A stretch of 64,000 nt of DNA from Unio delphinus (Eukaryota > Mollusca > Bivalvia > Unionida > Unionidae): NCBI GenBank assembly GCA_029339505.1, contig JAQISU010000036.1:7416501-7480500 (forward strand). Reading direction: 5' to 3'. Under the pieces are notes generated by a model that worked only from the letters and a program-made list of their open reading frames with translations, did no database searches and was not told the origin of the DNA. How positions within the stretch are numbered: the stretch's first letter is position 1; every line of letters starts with the position of its first letter. Shown here piece by piece: positions 49,051 to 61,771 of this stretch. The translations under genes and the position numbers were made by a program.

Positions 49051-49863
49051 TGAAAATCGTGTTATTGCTATTCCTTGTGGACAAGACATATTGATATGAG
49101 GTTTTCATCTGAAGATGTCATATATTGTACATCCAATGTATTTGTCATGATGAGTCTTGACAATCTTGTTGTCACTACTCACCCTGAATGGATGCTGATA
49201 TGAAGTTTTCACCAAAGACCTCAGCTGATGTCTACTTTTTCCAAAATGAAATTGGTGCCAATATGATGTCCAATATGACTTACACGGCAGTTAATTTGCA
49301 AATCATATTGCTTAAGAATATCACATGTTTTTCAACACTCACCAGTTAAAAGGATTACAGTTATTTTCTAGAATTCCTTAAATTCTTTTTAGCATGTCAA
49401 TCTTTTTATTTGAGTGCTTATTGTTTTTAAGGTAAAATCACATTTTAAAACGTATTCAGCAGGCATATCCACAAACTGGGAATCAAAAAATATTCTTGTT
49501 TGTGTTATCATGCACATAAACCAGAGTACACAGCTGTAAACCCGAAACCAACCCATCAATAAAACTCAATAAATATGTATTGTCAGCTTATTCACTGAAT
49601 GCAAGTAAATAATAACTATGGTAAAATTTCACTTGTATAAGTACGTGTTGCTGTGTTCATAAAATCATGTACACAAATGTAAGTAATGACGGTTGACTTT
49701 AATCCCAGGCGAGTTGCACAAGGAAGCGACACCGGTTTTCGAGTTAGCAAATGGATGGTTTGAAAATGATGCGTGATAAACCTGATGACGTGCATTATTA
49801 AGACGAATCTAGTCATACCTTCATAATAAAGGTCGGTTCAGCCGTTTGGAAAATAGACGAATT
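49051..49863. other. Non-coding stretch, nothing recognised
   Basis: gatatgaggttttca / gatatgaagttttcacc near 49095 and 49198 indicate a small local duplication. Confidence 0.4.
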
Positions 49864-49871
49864 TATGTGGA

Positions 49872-49897
49872 TACTAGGGTTAAGGTTAGGGTTAAGC
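49872..49897. repeat. Short interstitial telomere-like TTAGGG stretch
   Basis: ctagggttaaggttagggtt followed by aag: about four degenerate TTAGGG units. Another gttagggtt lies near 50046. Too short to be a telomere relic with confidence. Confidence 0.6.
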
Positions 49898-51754
49898 TTT
49901 TCTGTAGTAAACGTATGAAGGGGCAGGCCAGATTAAACAGGATCTTCCTGCAATACTTGCCTCACCAGCACCGATAAAATGGTACCTGGATGATGCAAAT
50001 TGTTTAGCAGTTTGCGAGAAAAATAAATTATGATGACTTTCAGAGTTAGGGTTCGAGTTGTCTGGAGATAACGAAATGACAGTCTTGAAAGGAGTTTCAG
50101 TGCAATATTAAACAGTAATGGACGATAATAAACACATTCTAAAATCTAGATAATTTACAAATGAATACTGAAATTTAAGTGTGATTCCGACTAAAAATGT
50201 TAACTCGTTATTTTAATGCAATGACTTAATTCATCAAGAATTTTAACTGAAATCTACTCTCGATTTAATCATCTTTGTTCTAAGCAGAAAATCTTTTTTT
50301 CAATTGTAATAGCTTTTAAATTTCTGCAATCGTTCCTGGTATACCTAAAACCTTCCGAATGCCAAAACTTATTAAAATTTTGAAGAATATATTATTTAAA
50401 ATATAAATTTTATATCAGATAGTATTTTATTTTATATCAAAGCAATTTGTCACATCGAATATATTCTGTTGAACTTTGCAGCATAAAGAAGTCAACCGAG
50501 ATAAATTAGATATTATGGAAGACCATCCTTGAGTAAACCTAAACGTTGCGCACTTCAGTACATTTCACATACATACACCTTTCCTTTAAACACGAGGATC
50601 ATATTGAATATGTAGCGATATTTGATATGATCTGATAGACAGGAAGAACAATCAAAACAAATAAAATGTGTTGTATTCTTTGCTCCGCTTGCATACCGTT
50701 ACCTGAATGCAAAGTTTCAGTAACCTTGGCCAAGTTGATCACATTGTAGTTACTTTTTTAATTTGGCTTTTCGGTTAAATGTAAGGGTACATTAACTCTA
50801 ATTTGCACTGACCTAGGGATAACTAATCGCTTCTTTCAAATGTTTTTAATAAGAAAAGAAAACTAAATCTTTATTTTTGCAGTAGACCCTGGTTATTTTT
50901 AATGAAATATATTAATTTTCGGTAAATTTGAGTCATATTTGTATAGATTTTCTCTTATTCGTGTAAATTAAAGCCCAAAGATGTTAAATTTATTTGTAAT
51001 AAAATCTCATTGCCCTATACATATACTATATTTTCTTAGTCCATAAGTAATAATGTTGGAAGGACCAAGCACTTGTTTAACAAATGACTGTGCTAGTAAA
51101 GTGGTTACGGAACGGTTTATATATACTGTGCTTGATATTAAATATGCGTTGCAAATATATCGATATGTGTTGGGTTTGCATATCAACCATAGTTTTCCGT
51201 ACTTTTCAACACGTAGTAAGGTAATTGATACTTTAATAATTGAATTCATGATGCCGCTTGACATATAATCTATATTAATCTATGACAGTTTAATTCTACA
51301 ACACAGTTACAATCATTGCATCCATTGATAGGTCTATAAGCTATATGAACATGCCTGCTTTGCAGTATCGTTTGATATTTTTCCAAGAAAACGTTGGAAA
51401 TAGCTATGTGCACTACAAGCACTAAATAAAAACAGTGTTGGTCGTTGCAAATCTTCTACAAAGTCTATTAAATATATTTTCTGCTAAAACTTTTATCCTC
51501 AAATCGTGTTTATTGAATATGTGATTACTTGCATTATTAAATATCGGATTATTTGCTTGGTAACAATGATTGTTCCAGGGAGCATTCAGCAGGCTTCGTA
51601 GTTTAAAATACAGTCATAAAAAAATAGAATTGTCCTTTAAAAAAAGGCTTTTTTTATAAATAAGCACATCTTGGTGATTTTCTCATATCTGAGGACTTCA
51701 TTCTCTCTTTTATCAATCTTTTATCAAGCGTAACAAGGTTTATGCAGGGGAACA
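49898..51754. other. Non-coding stretch, nothing recognised
   Basis: AT-rich; overlapping ORFs on both strands at 51007-51268 lack recognisable motifs. Confidence 0.4.
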
Positions 51755-52111
51755 GGCTGATTCGGACCAAGCTGATTCGGTCCAAATTACGGGCTGATTC
51801 GGACAAGATTTCTGGCTGATTCGGACCAGATTTTTTTCTGATTCGGACCATGTCAAATATCAAAAGGTTTCGTCTCAGATTTACATGTGTCACTTACATT
51901 TGTTTAAGACACAATATAAACTTAAATGTTTAATTCCAGTAGAAACAGCCATGTAAAACTTTGCAAACATAACCGTTTTTCTGTTTTATTTGTTTCTTTT
52001 GTCTATGTTTTGCATATGCCTTTGAAAAAGACCCAATAAGAGTCGAAAGCGCTCAGGCTAGTTAGATACTAATTTTGCACTATTCGTTGTCAGTTCATTG
52101 GACACACACAC

Positions 52112-52178
<67 letters not shown>

Positions 52179-52183
52179 ATCTA

Positions 52184-52264
<81 letters not shown>

Positions 52265-52562
52265 TTTAATTTGGTTGAACAAATCTCTAAATGCTATAGT
52301 TAATATGGAGTTTGTTCTAATTTCGGTTAGAAATTTGCTAGCAACTGTCTTACGTAAATTTAAAAGCCAAATATCAACTTTTTATATGCTCTTAGTATGT
52401 CTGCAAAAACAGTAATAACTACCAAACTAAATAATGTGTGTGTTACATGGTTTTTCTTATAATAGTCCACATGGTCCGAATCCGCCCGTTATCTAGTCCG
52501 AATCCGCCCGTAATTTGGGCCGAAGCAGCTATGGTTTGAATCAGCCATGGTCCGAATCAGCC
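51755..52562. mobile_element. Foldback-type element with repeat-built terminal inverted repeats
   Basis: The left arm (51755-51850) and right arm (52470-52562) are inverted copies of each other, each made of 3-5 iterations of a ctgattcggacc-like motif. An exact 13-mer, ccaaattacgggc, lies at 51782-51794 and in inverse at 52506-52518. The interior contains a (TA)n tract and no transposase. No target-site duplication was identified. It could be a MITE or foldback element, or two independently inverted copies of a minisatellite. Confidence 0.6.
52115..52261. repeat. (TA)n microsatellite with TCTA interruption
   Basis: About 147 bp of TA with ctatctatcta near 52176, inside the foldback element, preceded by a short (AC)n. 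Confidence 0.95.
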
Positions 52563-55205
52563 AGCAATTCTTATGCAGAAACTATTTCTTGTCTTTCAGA
52601 CAGATTGTCACTGATTTTTATCCATTTCACCCCGAAATCGTTTGGTTTCTTACTTACCAGAAGTGCAAGTACTACTCAAAGTTTGCGCCACGTTTGCTTT
52701 GTAAAACTATTGTTTTTGTGCGGAAACCAACTTTCTTCCATTAGCAAGTGATCTCAACCTGTTATCTAAAATTCTACAACCTTCGTCCTCGCCTCTTGTG
52801 TAAGCAATCGCAGTTTGGGTGAGGTATGTCGTAATTGATTTCATACAAATATGATATATAAATGTAGAATAGTTATGATCAATTCAGGTTTTAGTAGCCT
52901 GGACTACTGGATGTTAGCAGGGTGTGGGTGTGTGTGTGTAAAGTTTCATGGCAATACTTGAGGTAGTTTAGGGCTAGCTGTAGTAACAGCAATCTTGGCG
53001 CAAATGACAAACAACAGATCATCACATAACATCTTCTGTGATGTGTTCAGTATAGCTAAATACACTCTTTAGTAGGTCACAGGAACATGATCTCAATGTA
53101 CAACAGACCACCATCCCAAGATATACCTACAATACAAGTTTTCATTGTAGTCTTGAAATCTGTGTTAATCATAAACAGGGAAGATGGCCCGATGGAATTA
53201 AGGAGTATGGAAACACTAACATAACAGGAAAACCATGCATGTCACATTATAGTGGTTATAAATAACTTTGATCATTGGTCACGGTATTCTGTCTTGTACT
53301 AAACATGATGTTCAGAAGACACTATTTTCACATCTTGATCACAAATTCAATAAGGCTTACTGTTACCCAAAGTGTAGATTATGCGTAGTTTTGTAACATA
53401 AGATTCAAGAGAATTAGAGCCACTTTGCCCAAAATGAATAAAGTACAAGATCACCTGACATCATAATGTCAGTCTTATGACCAGAACACAAATCGTATAT
53501 GTAAATAAAAATTTACTCCAATGAATAAGAAGTGCAGTCAAATTTTGATTAAGTTCAATTTATTTATATTTTGCATGGTAACATATGAACACTTGAACAA
53601 GCAAATAATATATTTTTGATCTTTTCAAATACATTACAACTATTAAACACAAACAATAACCATTCACTAAATGAAATAATACATCTCAATTATAAATGCA
53701 TGTCAAAATCCTAAACAATGCATGGATTCAAGTACTATTATGGCAAACATATACATGCTTTATTTTGCAACAAAGTGATATAAGTACAGTTCATGAAAAT
53801 AAATAGACGATATTTTCTTGAAACAAGTGAATAATGGATATATTTCGAGTGGATTAAAGACTCAGTATTTTATGGTTACATACGTTGGCTACCTAAGTTT
53901 TGTGACAAACTAGAGTTTTCACCCACGAGATGAAAAACAGTAGTTCCTGTAATGAAAAAATAGTATTTGTTTCACTACAGTGAAATATCAATTATTATTG
54001 CAATTAGAAAATCAAGTAATTCACATATTTACAAGTTATCAGCCTAACATGATATCAAGTATATTCTATTCTTTTCCACTGTATAATAGTTATGAACCTG
54101 TCTTACCAAGAATTGTAATTGGGGTACATCAATCTTTATGACACACTGGAAATACCACATATTAGGCAAAGCACTATAAGATGTAATTTCCAATCAAGTA
54201 AAGTCTACAATTACCTTATGCAGAATGCTCTCATAAAATTCCATTTTTCTCACATCAACTGAGATATATACAGGAAATATTTCTCAACCAAAAGCTTCTG
54301 CTTATTACCTCCTGTCTAAACATCTCTGAATTTGACATTCATATTTTAGAAAAAAAAATTTAAAATAGTCAACTTTAAATCTATCACAGAACACTCATTG
54401 GTACCTGATAAGTGACATCATCAGCATTGCATTGGGTAGTTACCTGAGTACTTTCATGAAGTAAATAAGTCTACCAATTCATAAGTATCAAATCATCTTA
54501 GAAAATGACCACAATAAAACAAACGGGTATGAAAATGATACAAAGAGGTTTCATATGAATTATATATAGTCTTTTAAATTTAAGAAAAGATAATGTATAC
54601 TAATGTATACTTTTCCACATAACGGTCAATAAAATGCGGTATGAACATCTGTAACAAGATAATTGAGGACAGACTTTTACATGTAAAAAATATGTGGAGA
54701 CAATGTGTCACATAATTAAATACAGACTTGCATAGGTTACAAATACATGGGGGCAACATGTTCACTGTATTTAAGAGTCTTTTAAAAAAGATGAAATACT
54801 AATCAATGTAGTTTTACCACTGGTCTGTGTAATTAAGCTAAGAACAGATTTGGTATATAATGTGCTAGCCACAACACTCTCAAATATTTACCAAACATAT
54901 CAAAATATTTATAGATTATCCACAAGTGGCAAATTTTAAGGATCTAAGTATTTTATTTTACTGTCAACATATTTATTCTCAAAAAATTTGCAATATAAAT
55001 AAAGCCATTTTGTAAGTGAAACATTGCCTTAAAATAGTCTTAAAAAGTGTCATGATGCATATTATAAGCAGGGACATTAATCTGCTCAAATATGGTACAT
55101 ATATTTGCACAGTAAATCATGCATATCGAGCCTGTTGTATAGGCTGATATAACTACAGTGCGGTTAGTATATCATCCAACATAACTGAAGGCTAATGAAC
55201 ATTTT
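52563..55205. other. Non-coding stretch; includes region 3' of the KDZ gene
   Basis: No coding signal recognised. The minus strand has an AATAAA (plus 54972-54977) about 230 bp past the stop of the KDZ reading frame, a possible polyadenylation signal. The hexamer is frequent in such AT-rich DNA. Confidence 0.4.
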
Positions 55206-56773
55206 TTACATAAGTTCTGCTTTTTCTTTTGGCTCCATTGGTGCATAAAAAAACTGCAAGTAGTGATTAAATTTACCCATTCCCATAGCTCTTGCTGAAT
55301 ATTTGATGTGCTGAAGAAAAGCATTTGTTTGCTCACATATTTCAGTGTTAATTTTGTTTAACAACATGAGACGTGATGCCTTGTACACTGGTGGGCACTT
55401 ATGGGAACAGCCATAAAATGTATAATGAAAAAAACGAGTGTTTTTCCAAAAACCAGGTTGTCTATTCAAACAGTACTCCTCAAGCTGGCAACTAAAATCA
55501 TAAAATATTTCTTCTGGGGCATTTTCCATGTATGCATAAGCAGAACAAGCGAGATCTTTTCTCCCTTCATGTCCTGGTATCATATGATATCCGTAGCAAT
55601 GCCCATAATGCTGTAAGTCAAACCAGAGAAACAAGTATATTGTACCTTTCCTTCCCACTTCAGGGTATTTTTTTATTGTATTTTTCTTCAGCTCTAGCAG
55701 GTTAATCATCATAAGTACTATTATGATACATTTTATCCATTGTGTAATTTGGAATTTCTCTTAAGTGATTACCATGGGAGGTGAAGTAATATGCTCTCCC
55801 AAATTTAGCAGGATTATAACTACCTGGTTGAGGATTAATTTGATCTGGTTCTTTACAATTTGAAAAAAGTTGTTTCACTCTTGAGACTAGATGGTCCAAA
55901 AATTCTAAAGCTGCTGAACATATATCACTATTCTTGACTGCAAATGGTACATCTCTAATTTCAGAAGAAAAATTTGCAACCCTGTTTATAACATTTGTGT
56001 CAAAATTTGAATTTTTCCTAATTAAATTCAAAATAGATTGGAAGTCATCAACAAATCGATGGGGAATTATGTTTGAAATGGAATGATTTGAAGATAATAA
56101 CGTAAAAAGAACTGCTAACTTTCTCAACACTCGGTTGCTACAACCATTACGCTGAAAAATATTCAAGAGTGGGTGAAAACTTCTATCAACATGCTGTAAT
56201 AGAATGTCATTTCGTTTGGTTTTCTCTTCTAAAGGTAGTTCATCAGCACTGCCCAAGCACTCTCTTAGAAAGGTAGAGTAAATGATTTCTACTCTGAGAT
56301 TTATCCTTGGAATCATGGTCACCCTGGGCAAAGCTGATGAAAGCCCTCTCATTCCTTCGATGACAAGGATCTACTGTAAAGTCACTGATTGGAGTCTCTA
56401 TTGGTATAACAGTTGAATGTCGAATGTTGATGCCTATCTTAGTTCCATCAGCAGCTAACATTTTGGAGTAAATTTGCAAATGGAACACGGCTGTCTATAA
56501 TCTAAGTTGAACTTACTTATCCAGGAAAAAAACATGCAATAAAGTATTATTTGACATAAAAGAAGCCGAATTATGAGTGACACGTTTGTACAAGTTATTC
56601 ATGATGGTACAATAGGAGCCAAAATAAATGTATGAATTCAGAACATGGTCCACAAAGTCCCAGCCAATCTCATCACCAGCTCCTGTATCCCTGGTAAGAA
56701 CGTGGATGGCCTCTTTCTCTCCTGGACCTGTGTCACAATCACGAGTTCCACTCAAACAACGGCGATACCAAAT
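55206..56773 (-). pseudogene. KDZ exon G: catalytic terminal exon
   Basis: Acceptor ttttatatttag at 56774. It reads IWYRRCLSGTRDCDTGPGEK, DEIGWDFVDHVLNSYIYFGS, NLYKRVTHNSASFMSNN, then (after a shift in a T7 run at 56525) SWISKFNLDYRQPCSICKF and (after a shift at an A4 run near 56476) LAADGTKIGINIRHSTVIPI, DPCHRRNERAFISF, LLYLSKRVLG. Another shift leads to ADELPLEEKTKRNDILLQHV and a long helical region. A last shift near an A7 run (55667-55673) leads to YPEVGRKGTIYLFLWFDL and the conserved KDZ end. It stops with TAA at 55206-55208 after EPKEKAELM. Most of the recognisable transposase lies here. Confidence 0.8.
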
Positions 56774-56846
56774 CTAAATATAAAAGAAGATATATCAGAA
56801 TCCTAGTTAACACTTAAACAACTGAGATAACAAATCTAAATATAAA

Positions 56847-56848
<2 letters not shown>

Positions 56849-56889
<41 letters not shown>
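56849..56889. repeat. (CA)n microsatellite in KDZ intron
   Basis: About 20 CA units with one cata interruption, 75 bp upstream (minus sense) of exon G. Confidence 0.95.
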
Positions 56890-56891
<2 letters not shown>

Positions 56892-57403
56892 AAAATGTAT
56901 CATTTACCAATGACTACAACACTATACAAACAAAACAAATGTAAAAACATATTCCTTACTGATAAAAAGTTTAGACTTCATAATCTTTTATAATGCTGGA
57001 AACACTAAGGCTAACAATGTCTGACCATTTAAGTTAATTTATTAATATAAAATGTTCATGCATGCTGTGAAATTTGAGAGTTTCCAAAGAACTAGATTTG
57101 TGTTTGTAAAGCAACTGAAAAATTATTCTCCCACATCAACATACCTTAGTATGTATTTCATAGCTTAATAAAAAGGATTTGTGTATGCACACAAAATTAT
57201 TTTTCATGTGTTTATATAAAATGTTTTTTTGTGTGCATATTTATGCCAACAATATTTCTCAGAAAGACATATATATGAATAGATAGGACCAAATAAAAAT
57301 ACCTAGCTTTCCACTAAGGTGGATACTTAAAAAGATCACTAAGTATATCATCAACTAATTAATGCGTGTTCAAAAAATAAAATAAAAATGAAACAATTTA
57401 TAC

Positions 57404-57484
57404 CTTGTGTTCTATAGGTCCATGACGTGTATATACAGTGTAAATATGGGATACTTCAATTCCAATAGGAAAGGCATATCCTAC
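57404..57484 (-). pseudogene. KDZ exon F, intact frame
   Basis: 81 bp between acceptor ctttgatttcag and donor acaag/gtataa: VGYAFPIGIEVSHIYTVYTR then HGPIEHK. Phase 0 at both ends; it joins HVTE of exon E to IWYRRC of exon G. Confidence 0.7.
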
Positions 57485-58225
57485 CTGAAATCAAAGAAAC
57501 AAAACTTCAAGTAATTCCTTACTATCAAAATCAATAAAGTATGACTTAAGAAAAATAGGAAGAAAAGAGAATGATCAAGGACCATAAATGAACCAAAAAT
57601 CTTGTTGCAATGTGATAAATATTTCCTGAAGATGCAGCATTACCAAAGTAAATATACTTGTATTTTTTGTGTACTAGATGTGATGTTAATTGTATAGTTC
57701 TGGTCAATCTAAATCTATGCTGTATCTCATTAACATATGCAAAAATGTTTTTAAAAATACAGAACACTGATACCTTTTTTTAGAATGAGACTTCATTTAA
57801 ATTATGGATGAGCATTTAGTACATACACTATATAATTTTACATAATAAGTAATATGCACATGACAAATTTATATTATAGTCAATCAATGAAAATACATCT
57901 GTACTCGGTCCATAAATATACCGGAAGTCACAAAGACAATTATTCTGTATTTCCAGATGTTTTCGTGAGGCAACAACATTTTTCACGCCAATTTATCCTT
58001 CCTATATTACACACTAGTTGATAATGTACTAATTCTTCCCTACATAACTGATAGATAATCTTATTTGCAACATGTGGGCATCATAGAGTTTTATCTAACG
58101 GTGTGTTCATGCTCCCATTCATAATAAGTTAAAGAGCTGATGAGAGATGCGCCAGAAAAATAATGTATGATGACTATCTAATTAAACCTGGTACCAACAT
58201 TAAATGGTAAATACTGGTAATTTAC

Positions 58226-58481
58226 CTCTGTAACATGCAAATAGTCTGTAAATTTGTTGTAACGATTTATGCCAGATACATACATGGGCTGATCCAATAA
58301 TAATCTGAACCTGCACCATCATGATCATGAGCTTGGCATTTAGCAACTGCAGCTTCAAAACTGGGACCATGTAAAAGTAAAAGCAGAGCTAAATAAGCTG
58401 GAGCCACAATTATTTTAGTTTGAGTCACACAGGTTAGGCCTCATTTTCAATCAATGAAATAATGCAATAACCAGCAGTACC
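58226..58481 (-). pseudogene. KDZ exon E, two single-base breaks
   Basis: From a possible acceptor ctgataatcag: GTAGYCIISLIENEA, then a shift at a CC pair to LTCVTQTKIIVAPAYLALLL, GPSFEAAVAKCQAHDHDGAG, SDYYWIS, a shift at CCC (about 58293), MYVSGINRYNKFTDYLHVTE, donor gag/gtaaat at 58226, phase 0. Both breaks are repaired by one C each in C-runs. The phase at the 5' border does not fit exon D as drawn, so that border is uncertain. Confidence 0.6.
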
Positions 58482-58603
58482 CTGATTATCAGAAATTGTT
58501 TAAAACATACAATACAAGCCTATAGACTTCTATATAATTATAATTTTGGAGAAGACAAAAAAAAAGAGACAAATGAATAAACTATGTATTTTGAAGGGGT
58601 TGG

Positions 58604-58870
58604 TTACAGAAATGGGCAGCTAAGCTGAACATAGCATTTAATTACACCACATTTGCACATGTCTGGAACATTCGGTGGATGCAACTCATAGTATACTCCA
58701 TCAGGGGCAGTGTTTAGGTAACCATAAATGTCACGGTCAAAATTGGCATCACAAAAGGTATGCCTCAACTGTATGGCCTCCTGAAGCAACAGTGAGCCAT
58801 CTTGCGATGGTATGTGTCTGCTGAGGCTTTGATACTCCCACAGGCCAGTCTCCTCATTAAATCGACGCCC
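58604..58870 (-). pseudogene. KDZ exon D
   Basis: Acceptor tatccttttcacag at 58871, phase 0: GRRFNEETGLWEYQSLSRHI, LLLQEAIQLRHTFCDANFDR, DIYGYLNTAPDGVYYELHPP, NVPDMCKCGVIKCYVQLSCP. The frame meets TAA at 58604-58606; a possible donor ttct/gtaacc coincides with it. Cys cluster C-x-C..C resembles the CxC clusters of KDZ proteins. Confidence 0.65.
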
Positions 58871-59365
58871 CTGTGAAAAGGATACATTCAATATAGTCAT
58901 TTTCTGAACGGACAACCAGTGTCATGATAAAGTGAAACAAGAGAAATTGGTATTTAGTTTGGCACCTATGTCATCATAGGTAATATCAAACCAGTTAGAA
59001 GTTTCTCAGTGGATGAACCAAACATTATGATTCTGAATATACAGGTTTACATCAAACCATGGGACTATCAGTTATCTAAAAGTTTATCAAACATTAAATA
59101 ATTTAGGCATTTATAGAAAATATTACTGTAATTCAGACTTCTTCTCAATCTAATATTATAATATCAAATTTCTGGGGAAAATTTACTATATAATTATATA
59201 TAATTATTCAGAGCTATTCATCAATTCAGATTTCATTTAAAGAGTAGGACTGGAGAATGAATATAAGTGTCTGGTTTGATGGAATTTCACAACTCATGGT
59301 ACTAGAAAATTCCACTTTATAAAGAGTTGGAATAAATGTGAAGGGATATCAGCTGCTGATAGTAC

Positions 59366-60617
59366 CTTTATATCCTCAGCAACTGTAGCTGCTAATGCTG
59401 GTGGAATCACATCCTCTTCATCATCATCACCACTACAATATTCAGAATCACGGGAATCAGCAGTTTGTATCAGTAGATCCATCCATTTGTCAGCATGGAC
59501 TTTCAAATGATTGAGGTGAGGACAAAGGGTCTCAGTGTTGTCAAGATGTTGAACTTTACGTGTTGAAGATGAATAGAGTGCCTTACAAAAACCAGACTGA
59601 CTCGATAAACTATTGTCAGTGATATGAACAAAAGTACATGTTTTGTCATCATCAGAATTCACAGAGAACTTCAAAGTTTTATCACATGCAGTGGGCATTT
59701 GGCAAATAGGTTCATTAATTTGATCTTTGGCGGCTTCAAGTTTTTCAATGACCTTATTTTCTAACCTGGAAGAATTATTTAATAGAGAAGGTATATGGTC
59801 GATGATCAATTTGTTAAAAAATCTCATATGGCAGCATTTCACGTTACTCAGATCTACCTCATCAAGGTTTTCTTGAGGTATACTTATCGTGGCTAACTGC
59901 AGTAATATGCCATATATTCCACAGCTACAAGACAATTCAGTTGTGTTATCTATATCTGTTTTGGTCAAATGAACATAACAGTCTTCCTGAAACAGTCCAG
60001 TTGTCATACTAACTTCATTCATTGTAAAAATATTCACCTTAGCTGACCATTTTCAATCATTGCATATTTGAATTTAGAATAACAAGATCTTTCTACAGCT
60101 AAATTATCTGAGGAAAACTGAGGATCTATAGTGCGTATGTTTGTCATCAATTCTTCAATTGTTAAACGCCACGGTAGGTTCACGACATTTGCATTTGTAT
60201 GCAGGTGGAACTATGTCACCATAATCAGATGACTCAGGTAAACTTTCAAATGTGGAAGTAGACTGAGCTTGATCTAAGGCAATGTTTTGATATTTGGAGC
60301 AAATGGAATAGACCTTATCCATGTTACCTTCTCTAAAATTGTATAGCACCTGATTCCTCAGTGAAGCAGGTTTATACTTTTCTTTCATATCTGGAATTGA
60401 TAGCCACTGGGAATAAGAAACTGTCTTGTGCTGCCATGTATGCCAATTTGGAAACATGGAGATATACTGAAGCTGCTGATCCCATGAAACTGGATATTCA
60501 AGTGGAACAAAGACATCTGTAAAGGTAACTTGTTGGCACACACAACCTTTAGTTCTGTGACTTTCAAAAGCAGCCTGAAAGGCAGTCCCATCAAAATATT
60601 TACTGGCAGAAAAATAA
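59366..60617 (-). pseudogene. KDZ exon B/C with SWIM-like zinc motif
   Basis: Acceptor ttttcctacatttcag at 60618. It reads YFSASKYFDGTAFQAAFESH, VCQQVTFTDVFVPLEYPVSW, PNWHTWQHKTVSYSQWL, PPAYKCKCRE, a shift, WRLTIEELMTNIRTIDPQFS, SCYSKFKYAMIENGQL, a shift, KVNIFTMNEVSMTTGLFQED, then ELSCSCGIYGILLQ ... KCCHMRFF (C-x-C ... C-x-H, SWIM-like). After a Ser/Asp/Glu-rich stretch it ends in VAEDIK at donor aag/gtacta (phase 0, matching exon D). The two shifts split one exon into three open frames. Confidence 0.68.
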
Positions 60618-61344
60618 CTGAAATGTAGGAAAAGAAAACATAATTCTTTTATTGCATGAAAGTTGAAACAAATTAATGATTAACATTTCTGAATTAAGAG
60701 TTTTTACACAAATTGTAAAACCCTGCCAAACGACTTCACCGCTAAAGCAACTGAAAATCTCAAGTACCATTTTTTTCTCTTTAGTAGTTTTGGTTATAGA
60801 CTGCGAACAATAAAGCTAAACCCATTATGAGATCTCAGTCAATTTTGTTACCCCGCAAAAATGATCATAAGTCAATTACTCATGTCACATTTCAACAATA
60901 TGATGCACATACTTGTAGGGCAGCATGTAACAGCGATCACTCGCAAACACAATATTGGATCTTTCTTTCAGTAATCAGACTATAAAAAGGATATTGAACA
61001 TGATCCATTCTTATTAAAAAAAAGACAAAGAACACATTCAGCAATTGAGCTGCACATACAATCATTAAAAGAATCACATACAATGCAGTTTACCTTGTGA
61101 ACTGTATTTAATTTATGTTAACCCTTAAAGTGCTGCATTGTTTTGCAGTACAAGGTCCCTCAGTGCTAAATTGTTTCAGGGAAGAAGAGAAAAAAAAACT
61201 GCACAGTCTTCAAATTGTATGCATTTGATTAAATATACACAATTGATAGATAAACCCTATATGATAAATGATGATGTCTAAACTTTAAGATTAGCATCAA
61301 GACACATGTTTAAGTTTAATGTATTTGCATGTATAAGTGTAAAT

Positions 61345-61520
61345 ACAGGTAAAATGGTGGCCAGTATTATTGGTGGAACTGCCGACCCAATGGCAGCTAC
61401 TGGCAAGCTTTCTCACATAACTACATTAGCCTAATCTTAGACTCAAACCCACGCAGACAGTTGAGATGGCAGTGATCCGTAAAGGAGAGCGCTTTAAACC
61501 ACTTGCGCACTCAGGACCCC
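61345..61520 (-). mobile_element. SINE copy, 3'-truncated, in KDZ intron
   Basis: Minus strand: gcaagtggtttaaagcgctc (box A), gtgggtttgagtct (box B), gtgagaaagcttgccagtag, then the body stops near attttacc. Same family as the copies at 3.6, 32.8, 40.9 and 48.9 kb. It sits in the intron between KDZ exons A and B. Confidence 0.82.
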
Positions 61521-61771
61521 CGAAATTCCCGTAAAGAAATTTATGTCCACAATCCTTACACAGATTATGAGAGATTTGACAGTTGGTGCATATTTAGGTA
61601 ATGACCAGTCGTATAACATGAAGGACCAATAATTAAGTGTGCTGAACGGAAGGACAGACATATTAGAATTAGTATATGAGCATGGTTATAACAAAGGAAA
61701 CTGAAAGATAGATACAGAAAGACTGTTGGCAAAGGTAATAATGATTTCCTGTATGTCTTCTTAATACTTAC

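Noticed and set aside
52020..52075. Hammerhead ribozyme
   Set aside because: The gaaa and short stem are present but the CUGANGA core is missing.
55401..55616. + strand ORF
   Set aside because: Antisense to the KDZ catalytic exon.
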